Assembly (NCBI GenBank): GCA_902523635.1
Contig: CABZAE010000001.1
Location: 62,001 to 126,000 of the forward strand
Source: an uncultured Bacteroidota bacterium
GTDB lineage: Bacteria > Bacteroidota > Bacteroidia > Flavobacteriales > Flavobacteriaceae
Length of the DNA: 64,000 nucleotides
Direction: 5' to 3'
The position numbers and the translations under genes were made by a program. This document shows, one piece after another, positions 17,432-27,233 of the stretch. Within the stretch, counting starts at the first letter, position 1. The number at the start of each line of letters is the position of its first letter. Under the pieces are notes generated by a model. The model was not told the origin of the DNA and made no database searches. It saw nothing but the letters and a program-made list of their open reading frames with translations.

Positions 17432-18799
17432 ATGAAACTCATTGCAAAAACTTTCCTTTTTTTTCTATTTCCATGTTTTTTATTTTCACAATCAAATTGG
17501 GTTTATCTTTTAAATGAAAATAATTTTTCTGGATGGGAAATAAAGCAAGGAAAAGCCAATTTTGATATTAATGAAGACAATGTTGTCACTGCAACTACAA
17601 TCCTTAACTCACCAAGCACATATATGGGAACCGTACGACACTATGATGACTTTATTTTGGAATATGAGATCTTTGCAACACCTGGATTAAATTCTGGAGT
17701 TCAGTTTAGGAGTCTTATTTCTGAGAAAGGTCATGTATACGGATATCAATGTGAACTTGATACAGATGAGTTTAGGTCATGGACTGGTGGAATTTATGAT
17801 CAATCGAGAAGGGATTTATTTCTTTATCCACTGACTAGAAACGAAAAAGGAAAAAATGCTTTTAAAAATGGAGTTTGGAATAATGTGAGGGTGGAGGCAA
17901 TTGGTAACACAATTAGAACTTGGGTTAATGGAGTTCAGTGTTCTAATCTTCTTGATGATACTTCAAAAACAGGTTTTATTGCTATGCAACTACACTCTAT
18001 AAATTCCGAAAAAGATCTAGGTAAAGTTGTGAAATGGAAGAACATGAGGATTTTGACATCAAATCTTGAAAAGAATAGATGGCCCGTTGAAAGTTATGCA
18101 ACTGAAATAAATCATATTGATAATTTTCTTTCCGATGATCAAATTTCAAAAGGTTGGAAATTTCTATGGGATGGAAAAACAAGTGCTGGATGGAGAGGAG
18201 CAAAACTAAAGACATTTCCTGAGAAAGGTTGGGTAATTGAAGATGGCGCACTAAAAGTTATATCTTCGGGAGGTAGGGAAACTGGAGGAGCTGGTGATAT
18301 TGTAACAATAAAAAAGTTCAGCAACTTTGAACTAGAAGTTGACTTTAAAATTAGTAAGGGGGCAAACAGTGGAATTAAGTATTTTGTAGACACAAACATG
18401 AATAAGGGCGAGGGATCTTCAATTGGATTAGAATTTCAAATTTTGGATGATAAAAATCATCCTGATTCAAAAAAGGGTGTATTAGGAAATAGAACCGTTG
18501 GTTCTTTGTATGATTTAATTACAGCAGAGAATCTGCAAGAATCGAGAGGAAAGAGAAAAATCCTACCAAATACATGGCACCGAGCAAGAATTGTTGTCAA
18601 TGGTAGCCATGTTGAACATTGGATGGATAACATAAAAATGCTTGAATATGATAGACATTCACAGGTTTTTAAATCATTGGTTAATTATAGTAAATATCAA
18701 AAATGGCCAGGCTTTGGTCAGGCTGATTCTGGACATATTTTATTACAAGATCACGGAGACGAGGTTTATTTTAAAAATATAAAAATAAGGGAATATTAG
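17432..18799 (+). CDS. Tandem DUF1080 (3-keto-disaccharide hydrolase-type) exported protein
   Basis: A 455-residue protein with a signal peptide (about 1-20, FLFSQ) and two DUF1080 / LamG-like jelly-roll domains. The first (about 22-205) has FSGWEIKQG, GLNSGVQFRS and GFIAMQLHS. The second (about 225-454) has LWDGKTSAGWRG, KGANSGIKYFV and GHILLQDHGDEVYFKNIKIRE. Members of this family hydrolyse or eliminate glycosides after oxidation of a sugar to its 3-keto form. The adjacent Gfo/Idh/MocA oxidoreductase fits that pathway. Two domains in one chain could be an active plus a binding domain. The precise sugar is unknown. Confidence 0.88.
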   Translation: MKLIAKTFLFFLFPCFLFSQSNWVYLLNENNFSGWEIKQGKANFDINEDNVVTATTILNSPSTYMGTVRHYDDFILEYEIFATPGLNSGVQFRSLISEKGHVYGYQCELDTDEFRSWTGGIYDQSRRDLFLYPLTRNEKGKNAFKNGVWNNVRVEAIGNTIRTWVNGVQCSNLLDDTSKTGFIAMQLHSINSEKDLGKVVKWKNMRILTSNLEKNRWPVESYATEINHIDNFLSDDQISKGWKFLWDGKTSAGWRGAKLKTFPEKGWVIEDGALKVISSGGRETGGAGDIVTIKKFSNFELEVDFKISKGANSGIKYFVDTNMNKGEGSSIGLEFQILDDKNHPDSKKGVLGNRTVGSLYDLITAENLQESRGKRKILPNTWHRARIVVNGSHVEHWMDNIKMLEYDRHSQVFKSLVNYSKYQKWPGFGQADSGHILLQDHGDEVYFKNIKIREY

Positions 18800-18888
18800 T
18801 CTAGTAATGGTACAAATAAAATTAGCCCACATGTTTAAAATGTTATATAAAATCATAATTAAAAAGAAGTTGATGTTAAATTATATAA

Positions 18889-20250
18889 ATGAAAAATAAC
18901 AGAAGAAAGTTCATTAAAAAAGCCTCACTATTATCGCTAGCAGCATTAGCAACTCAAAAAAGTTTGTTCGCTTCTCCAAACAAGCTTTCTGCTAAAAATT
19001 ACAATAGGATAATTGGTTCTAATGATCGTATAAGTTTTGCATTTCAAGGTTTAGGAAGAAGATTGCCAGGGTTGCTCAGATCATCGTCAAAGTTAAAAAA
19101 TGTTGATGTCATTTACTTTTGTGATGTTATGGAAAAACAGTTGGTTAGAGCCAATAGTCTTTATGAAAAGCTAACTGGACTAAAAGCTAAGAATGAAGAG
19201 GATATTCATAAAATTTTTGATGATAAAGACGTGGACGCAATAATAATGGCTACGCCTGATCATTGGCATTCGTATGGTGCTTGTAAAGCTTTACAAGCTA
19301 ATAAACATGTTTATTTAGAGAAACCTTGTAGTCATAATATGGCAGAGAGCGATTTGATAGTTAATCATCAAAGATACTACAAGAAATTAGTCCAAATGGG
19401 TAATCAACAAAGGTCATCAAATCACACTAAATATATTATTAATAAAATTCACGAAGGAATAATCGGAAATGTATATAATGCGGTTACATTTTATAATAAT
19501 AACAGAGGAAGAGTTCCAAATCAATCAATTAAAACACCCCCAGACGGATTAAACTGGGATTTGTTTCAAGGACCTGCCCCTAGAAGAAGTTATACTCACG
19601 ACACATGGGATTATAATTGGAGATGGTATGACTGGGATTATGGAACGGGTGAAGCAGGAAATAATGCAACACATGAGCTTGATATCGCACGCTGGGCACT
19701 CAAGGTAAATTATCCTAATAATGTAAGCGTATTTGCGAAAAAAAACCATTTTTTGGATGATGGATGGACCATGTATGATAATATGGAAGCAAAGTTTATA
19801 TTTCCTAATGATAAATCCATAAACTGGAATGGAAGAAGTAGAAATGCATATGGAAAAAGTCAAGAGGGTGGTCGAGGTACCATTGTATATGGAAGTAAAG
19901 GTTCAATTCTTATTAATAGACAAGAATACATTATTTATGACCGTAATGGTAATAAAATCGAAAATACTAAATCAAATGAAAATGAGTCGGCTGTGTCTCT
20001 TGGAGGTGGGGGTGATATGACTACTAATCACCTGCAAAATTTCGTTGATGCAATCAGATTAGGTACAAAATTAAATTCCCCAATTGACGATGCAGTGATC
20101 AGTCAAAGTATGGTACACTATGCAAATATTTCATATAGGGCAGACATTTCATTTAAAATTAATTCCGATAGTGGAAAAACAAATAATAGAAAGGCTAATA
20201 AATATTGGTCCAGAAAATACGAGAAAGGTTGGGAGATTAGTTATGTCTAA
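18889..20250 (+). CDS. Tat-exported Gfo/Idh/MocA-family oxidoreductase
   Basis: A 453-residue NAD(P)-linked sugar oxidoreductase. The N-terminus MKNNRRKFIKKASLLSLAAL is a twin-arginine signal, so it is exported folded with its cofactor. The Rossmann domain begins ISFAFQGLGRR; the family EKPCSHN motif (catalytic Lys region) follows MATPDHWHSYGACKALQANK. The C-terminal domain has the GTGEAGNNATHELDIARWAL substrate-site block seen in Tat-type members. With the DUF1080 protein 89 bp upstream, it probably oxidises glycosides to 3-keto forms in the periplasm. This coupling is inferred from known pathways. Confidence 0.9.
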   Translation: MKNNRRKFIKKASLLSLAALATQKSLFASPNKLSAKNYNRIIGSNDRISFAFQGLGRRLPGLLRSSSKLKNVDVIYFCDVMEKQLVRANSLYEKLTGLKAKNEEDIHKIFDDKDVDAIIMATPDHWHSYGACKALQANKHVYLEKPCSHNMAESDLIVNHQRYYKKLVQMGNQQRSSNHTKYIINKIHEGIIGNVYNAVTFYNNNRGRVPNQSIKTPPDGLNWDLFQGPAPRRSYTHDTWDYNWRWYDWDYGTGEAGNNATHELDIARWALKVNYPNNVSVFAKKNHFLDDGWTMYDNMEAKFIFPNDKSINWNGRSRNAYGKSQEGGRGTIVYGSKGSILINRQEYIIYDRNGNKIENTKSNENESAVSLGGGGDMTTNHLQNFVDAIRLGTKLNSPIDDAVISQSMVHYANISYRADISFKINSDSGKTNNRKANKYWSRKYEKGWEISYV

Positions 20251-20266
20251 TGTTGTTGATAATTAC

Positions 20267-20304
20267 CACCATATTAATCACATTATTGAGATTATTTAAT
20301 GGTG
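20267..20304. terminator. Weak hairpin between oxidoreductase and tmRNA 3' end
   Basis: CACCATATTAA (20267-20277) and TTAATGGTG (20296-20304) can pair with one bulge around an 18-base loop. It sits between convergent transcription units and may act as a weak bidirectional terminator, but it lacks a strong T run. Confidence 0.3.
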
Positions 20305-20343
20305 TGAATTTTGTTATAAAATATGAGAAAGCAGTACAGTTAG

Positions 20344-20736
20344 TGGAGTCGGAGGGAATCGAACCCTCGTCCAAACAAGTGAAGAAACAGCTTTCTACAA
20401 ATTTAGTTTTCAATTGATTTTCGATAACACCCTGGCTGAAAACAACCGAAGTATTACTTAGCTTTTAAATTTTGAAAACTTACCAAAGCATTAAGTTTTC
20501 TTTGTTGATTTTTATGGTGCCTTATGTTAAATCGCCATCAACAAGGGCTATTCTAAGACATCTTACCTTCCTGCCTTGCAGGACTAGGCCTAAACTTACT
20601 ATATTCAGTTATTAGGCTGCAAGAGCGTATTTATTATCGCCATTTAAGATTTGGTATCAGAATTTTAACGAGCTTTAATCCAGAGCTCGATTTGCTTACT
20701 ATTTATTCAGACTCGCTGTCAAAACCAGTCGACCCC
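20344..20736 (-). ncRNA. ssrA: tmRNA (SsrA), one-piece
   Basis: On the minus strand the 5' end GGGGTCGACTGG begins at 20736 and the 3' T-arm/acceptor GGTTCGATTCCCTCCGACTCC ends with discriminator A at 20344. The six-base acceptor pairing GGGGTC/GACTCC includes one G-U pair. The bases after the discriminator read CTA, so the CCA tail is not encoded. The open frame GDNKYALAA followed by TAA TAA lies at 20641-20612, giving tag AGDNKYALAA once the charged alanine is included. It rescues stalled ribosomes and marks the products for ClpXP. The ClpS adaptor gene is at 47 kb; smpB is not in the window. Confidence 0.97.
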
Positions 20737-20763
20737 TTTGTGTTTCAAAGAACAAATTTTTCG

Positions 20764-20771
20764 CAAATATA
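20764..20771 (-). promoter_or_regulatory. -7 box of the tmRNA promoter
   Basis: On the minus strand TATATTTG matches TAnnTTTG exactly, 28 bases before the mature 5' end. This leaves a leader of about 20 bases to be removed, as expected for RNase P processing. It lies in the 46-bp gap after kdsA. Confidence 0.55.
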
Positions 20772-20782
20772 ATTTTTTTGAT

Positions 20783-21601
20783 TTATTTCAGCGAATTCAT
20801 CGTTTTTTTGATAGCTACTAAATCCTTTAGTAGAGATTCTATTTTGTCGATGTGTAGCATGTTTGCTCCATCACTCTTGGCACTTTGGGGATCAAAATGT
20901 GTTTCAATGAAAATCCCATCACAACCAGCTGCAATTCCCGCTCGAGCCATTGTCTCGATCATTTCAGGTAATCCACCTGTCACGCCACTTGATTGATTAG
21001 GTTGTTGTAATGAGTGTGTCACGTCAAGAATGACTGGGGCATATTTTTTCATAATTTTTATTCCTCTAAAATCAACAACTAGATCTTTGTATCCAAACAT
21101 ACTTCCTCTCTCTGTGATAAATACCTCATTGTTTCCACTGTTATTAATTTTCTCCACAGCGTGTTTCATACTTTCAGGGCTCATGAATTGGCCTTTTTTT
21201 ATGGAAATGTGCTTTTTTGTATTTGCAGCTGCAATCAATAAATCAGTCTGTCTAGCCAGAAAAGCTGGAATCTGTAATACGTCAACATACTCCGATGCGA
21301 TTTGTGCATCTCTTACCTCGTGAATATCAGTTATCGTAGGTATCTGATTTGATTCGCCAATTTTCTTTAAAATTTCAAGAGCTTTTTTGTCTCCAATTCC
21401 AGTAAAGCTGTCAATTTTAGACCTGTTTGCTTTTTTAAAACTAGCTTTAAAAATGAATGGAATCTTTAAATTATTAGTAATTCTTAATAATTTTTCAGCA
21501 ATGTTATTCGCCATTGCCTCACTTTCAATTACACAAGGACCTGCAATGAGAAAAAAATTTTGTGAATTGCAATTTTTAATATTATTTATTGAACTAATCA
21601 T
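20783..21601 (-). CDS. kdsA: 3-deoxy-8-phosphooctulonate synthase (KDO-8-P synthase)
   Basis: A 272-residue class I DAHP/KDO synthase-fold enzyme. It condenses phosphoenolpyruvate with arabinose 5-phosphate to KDO-8-phosphate for the lipopolysaccharide core. Signatures are IAGPCVIESE at the N-terminus, FKASFKKANRSKIDSFTGIG, ITDIHEVRDA, the Lys in KKGQFMSPE and FIETHFDPQSAKSDGANML. Length is normal. It is encoded 26 bp downstream of ftsE and 46 bp upstream of the tmRNA, all on the minus strand. Confidence 0.97.
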   Translation of the reverse strand: MISSINNIKNCNSQNFFLIAGPCVIESEAMANNIAEKLLRITNNLKIPFIFKASFKKANRSKIDSFTGIGDKKALEILKKIGESNQIPTITDIHEVRDAQIASEYVDVLQIPAFLARQTDLLIAAANTKKHISIKKGQFMSPESMKHAVEKINNSGNNEVFITERGSMFGYKDLVVDFRGIKIMKKYAPVILDVTHSLQQPNQSSGVTGGLPEMIETMARAGIAAGCDGIFIETHFDPQSAKSDGANMLHIDKIESLLKDLVAIKKTMNSLK

Positions 21602-21627
21602 ATAAAATTAATTAGCTAAAATACATA

Positions 21628-22320
21628 TTAAATATTTGTTGATTTTTTTGAAAGCTCAAGTAGTTTTCCTTTTTCAATCCTAATTGTTTTAGATGGAAAT
21701 TTTGAAATGATTTCATAGTCGTGAGTTGCAATCAAAACAGTGGTTCCTTCATCGTTAATGTCTTTTAAAAGTTTCATCACTTTTTTACTTGTAGCTGGGT
21801 CTAAATTTCCTGTGGGTTCATCCGCTAAAATTACTTTAGGTTTATTTAAAATTGCCCTGGCAATGGCAATTCTTTGTTGTTCTCCGCCTGATAATTGGTT
21901 TGGGAAATTATTAATTTTTTCTTGTAATTGAACAAGGCCTAATACCTCGTCAATTCTTTCTTTAATTTTAATTTTGTCTTTCCAATCAGTTGCTTTCAAA
22001 ACAAATTCTAGATTTTTTTTAATTGACCTGTCAGCCAAAAGTTTAAAGTCTTGAAAAACTATCCCTAATTTTCTTCTTAAAAATGGTATTTTATTTTCTT
22101 TAATGTTAATCAAGTCAACACCTGCAATTTCGGCTTTACCCTGACGAAGAATGATGTCTCCATATAATATTTTTAGTAAACTACTTTTACCACTTCCTGT
22201 TTTTCCAATTATGTAAATTAGTTCTCCTTCTTTTATCTCAGTAGAAATATTAGAAAATATTTTTTTTTCTAAATTTTCAAGGTTTATGTTTTCTAAATTA
22301 ATGATAACACTATTTGACAT
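21628..22320 (-). CDS. ftsE: Cell-division ABC ATPase FtsE
   Basis: A 230-residue ABC ATPase with Walker A GKTGSGKS, Q-loop GIVFQDFKLL, signature LSGGEQQR, Walker B VILADEPTGNLD and switch His in IATHDYE. The FQDFKLL segment and size match FtsE, which with FtsX activates peptidoglycan hydrolases at the septum. No ftsX is adjacent, so the partner must be elsewhere. The N-terminus is well supported by VIINLENINLENLEKKIFSNIS. It lies in the same direction as kdsA and divergent from asnB. Confidence 0.88.
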   Translation of the reverse strand: MSNSVIINLENINLENLEKKIFSNISTEIKEGELIYIIGKTGSGKSSLLKILYGDIILRQGKAEIAGVDLINIKENKIPFLRRKLGIVFQDFKLLADRSIKKNLEFVLKATDWKDKIKIKERIDEVLGLVQLQEKINNFPNQLSGGEQQRIAIARAILNKPKVILADEPTGNLDPATSKKVMKLLKDINDEGTTVLIATHDYEIISKFPSKTIRIEKGKLLELSKKSTNI

Positions 22321-22499
22321 TTCATAAATATATAAATCAAATATCTTAAAGTTTCAATTTGAATTTATTTTTTTTTTAATCTTAATGATAAATTACACTT
22401 TTTACTTATTTAATTATTTTTAATTACAAAATGTAATTAATAAAAAATTTCCATTAAAATTTTGAAATTAATTTTTCATATTTACATAAAGTTTATATT

Positions 22500-24170
22500 A
22501 TGTGTGGAATAGTTTGTGCGTTAAATATTAAACAAGAAGTAGATGTTTTACGCCCCCAAGTTCTAGAGATGTCTAGAAAAGTTAGACACAGAGGGCCAGA
22601 TTGGAGTGGCATATTTTGCTCAGAAAATGCCTTACTCGCTCACGAGAGGTTAGCAATTGTTGATCCAAAATCTGGAAATCAACCTATTTATAGTGATGAT
22701 AAAAACTTGGTGTTGGCTGCTAATGGAGAAATTTATAATCATAGATCCTTAAGAGAAAAAGCGAAGAATTATAATTTCACAACAAACTCTGATTGTGAAA
22801 TTATCTTAGCTTTATATAAAGAAAATGGTGTGCGCTTTTTTGATGAACTAAACGGTATATTCGCTTTTGTTCTTTATGATAATAAAAAAGATTCTTTTCT
22901 AATTGCCAGAGACCACATTGGAATAATACCACTTTACATGGGTTGGGACAAAATGGGTACTTTATTTATAGCTTCTGAGCTAAAAGCTTTGGAAAGGTAT
23001 TGTAATAAAATTAAAATTTTCCCCCCAGGTCATTTTTTAACTCCAACTTTAAAAAAACCTAAAAAGTGGTACAAGAGAGACTGGATGAAATTTAAAAACA
23101 TTTCAAACAATAAAACTGATCTTTCATTGTTAAAGGAATCTTTAGAAAAAGCTGTTCATCGTCAACTGATGAGTGATGTACCCTATGGTGTTCTACTTTC
23201 TGGCGGTTTAGATTCATCAATTACATCTGCTTTAGCAAAAAAATATTCAAAAAATAGAATTGAGACTGACGATCAAAAAAAAGCTTGGTATCCACAACTT
23301 CATTCTTTTGCTGTTGGACTGTTAGGCTCACCCGATTTGAAGGCTGCAAAAGATGTTGCTGACCATATTGGATCAATTCATCATGAGATTAACTTTTCTG
23401 TACAAGAAGGCTTAGATGCAATAAAGGATGTCATTTATCACCTAGAAACATACGACGTGACCACTGTTAGGGCTTCTACCCCAATGTATTTAATGGCTAG
23501 GGTAATAAAATCAATGGGAATAAAAATGGTTTTATCTGGTGAAGGTGCAGATGAGATTTTTGGAGGTTATTTATATTTTCATAAAGCTCCTAGCGCTGAA
23601 GAATTTCACAAAGAAACAGTTAGAAAATTAAGTAAGCTTTACCAATATGACTGTTTAAGAGCCAATAAGTCTTTAGCAGCGTGGGGAATTGAGGGAAGAG
23701 TACCTTTTTTAGATAAAGAGTTTCTGGATGTTGCCATGAGAATTAATCCAAAAGACAAAATGATTAATGAAAAAAAAATGGAGAAATGGGTTTTAAGAAA
23801 ATGCTTTGAGGACCTTTTACCAGATTCAGTTGCATGGAGACAAAAAGAACAATTTAGCGATGGTGTTGGTTATGATTGGATTGATAGTTTGAAAGATTTG
23901 GTTAATAAAAAGGTCAGTAATGATATGTTTTTAAATGCAAAATATACTTTTCCTTTTCAAACTCCACTTTCAAAAGAAGAATATTATTACAGACAAATAT
24001 TCGAGGATCATTTCCCATCAAATGCATCGGCTTCCACAGTTCCTTCTGTGCCTTCGGTCGCTTGTAGCTCACCAATAGCGCTAAGTTGGGATAAGTCTTT
24101 CAAAAAGATGAATGATCCCTCTGGAAGAGCAGTTCTTAATGTACACCAAAAATCTTACAAAAAAAGCTAA
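22500..24170 (+). CDS. asnB: Asparagine synthetase B (glutamine-hydrolysing)
   Basis: A 556-residue class II amidotransferase. It starts MCGIV, with Cys2 the glutaminase nucleophile after removal of Met. RHRGPDWSG and the NGEIYNH motif belong to the glutaminase domain (1-190). The synthetase domain carries the PP-loop LLSGGLDSSITSALA and the GEGADEIFGGYLYFHKAP motif, both typical of AsnB. It makes asparagine from aspartate, glutamine and ATP in the cytoplasm. Length equals the usual bacterial enzyme. It is a single gene between divergent ftsE and gyrB; the 106-bp gap after it contains nothing clearly recognisable. Confidence 0.96.
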   Translation: MCGIVCALNIKQEVDVLRPQVLEMSRKVRHRGPDWSGIFCSENALLAHERLAIVDPKSGNQPIYSDDKNLVLAANGEIYNHRSLREKAKNYNFTTNSDCEIILALYKENGVRFFDELNGIFAFVLYDNKKDSFLIARDHIGIIPLYMGWDKMGTLFIASELKALERYCNKIKIFPPGHFLTPTLKKPKKWYKRDWMKFKNISNNKTDLSLLKESLEKAVHRQLMSDVPYGVLLSGGLDSSITSALAKKYSKNRIETDDQKKAWYPQLHSFAVGLLGSPDLKAAKDVADHIGSIHHEINFSVQEGLDAIKDVIYHLETYDVTTVRASTPMYLMARVIKSMGIKMVLSGEGADEIFGGYLYFHKAPSAEEFHKETVRKLSKLYQYDCLRANKSLAAWGIEGRVPFLDKEFLDVAMRINPKDKMINEKKMEKWVLRKCFEDLLPDSVAWRQKEQFSDGVGYDWIDSLKDLVNKKVSNDMFLNAKYTFPFQTPLSKEEYYYRQIFEDHFPSNASASTVPSVPSVACSSPIALSWDKSFKKMNDPSGRAVLNVHQKSYKKS

Positions 24171-24198
24171 GCCAAATTGTTGATAACTTAGGTCTTAA

Positions 24199-26214
<2,016 letters not shown>

Positions 26215-26223
26215 AATATTTAT

Positions 26224-27144
26224 ATGAAAGTAACTATCGTAGGTGCAGGAAATGTTGGAGCAACATGTGCCGATGTTATTGCTTCAAATTCCATTGCTAG
26301 CGAAGTCGTATTGTTAGACATTAAGGAGGGTTTTGCCGAGGGTAAGGCTTTAGATATAATTCAAACATCTACGACTTTAGGTTTTAATACACGGGTAGTA
26401 GGAACGACTGGTAATTATTCCCTAACTGCTAACAGTGATGTTGTTGTTATAACATCTGGAATTCCAAGGAAACCAGGAATGTCTAGGGAAGAATTGATTG
26501 GAATCAATGCTGGAATTGTAAAAGAAGTCTCAAACAATATTTTAAATCATTCAGATAAGGCTATAATTGTAGTTGTATCTAACCCAATGGATACAATGAC
26601 TTATTTAACTTTAAAATCTACAGGGCTTGCAAAAAATAGAGTAATTGGTATGGGAGGTGCCTTAGATAGCAGCAGGTTTAAGACATATTTATCCTTAGCC
26701 ATATCCAAGCCTGCTAACGACATACAAGGTATGGTAATTGGAGGTCATGGAGACACAACAATGATACCACTCACCAGACTTGCTACATACAACGGGATAC
26801 CGATTTCAAAATTACTTTCAAATAAAACACTAGAGAAAATTGCTAGCGACACCATGGTTGGTGGAGCAACTTTAACTAAGTTAATTGGAACATCTGCTTG
26901 GTATGCACCTGGAGCATCTGTCGGATATCTTGTTAACTCAATTCTTAATGATCAAAAAAGAATAATTCCGTGTTCGGTTCTGTTACAAGGAGAGTATAAT
27001 CAAGATGATGTATGTTTGGGAGTCCCTTGCATAATTGGGAGAGATGGGTGTGAGGATATTATAAACTTAGATTTGAATGATATTGAAATGGTAAAATTTT
27101 CTGAAAGTGCCGAGGCAGTAAGGAGAATGAACCAATCTTTGTAA
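26224..27144 (+). CDS. mdh: Malate dehydrogenase (LDH-like type)
   Basis: A 306-residue NAD-dependent dehydrogenase with Rossmann start KVTIVGAGNVGATCADVIA. Malate-specific residues appear in ITSGIPRKPGMSREELIG (Arg pair of the active-site loop) and VSNPMDTMTYL. The catalytic His is in VIGGHGDTTMIPL. It interconverts malate and oxaloacetate in the TCA cycle. It belongs to the lactate-dehydrogenase-like malate dehydrogenase group used by Bacteroidota. It lies directly behind gyrB. Confidence 0.96.
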   Translation: MKVTIVGAGNVGATCADVIASNSIASEVVLLDIKEGFAEGKALDIIQTSTTLGFNTRVVGTTGNYSLTANSDVVVITSGIPRKPGMSREELIGINAGIVKEVSNNILNHSDKAIIVVVSNPMDTMTYLTLKSTGLAKNRVIGMGGALDSSRFKTYLSLAISKPANDIQGMVIGGHGDTTMIPLTRLATYNGIPISKLLSNKTLEKIASDTMVGGATLTKLIGTSAWYAPGASVGYLVNSILNDQKRIIPCSVLLQGEYNQDDVCLGVPCIIGRDGCEDIINLDLNDIEMVKFSESAEAVRRMNQSL

Positions 27145-27179
27145 CCATATTTTTTACAAAAAATTTAAAAAGTCAATAA

Positions 27180-27210
27180 TTGTTAAATCTCTTTGTAAGT
27201 CATATATTTG
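27180..27210 (+). promoter_or_regulatory. Candidate promoter of secDF
   Basis: TTG at 27180-27182, a 20-bp spacer and TATATTTG at 27203-27210 (full -7 match) lie 23 bp before the secDF ATG, so secDF may be transcribed independently of gyrB-mdh. Confidence 0.5.
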
Positions 27211-27233
27211 CTGCTCTTTAGAAGACAAGTATT

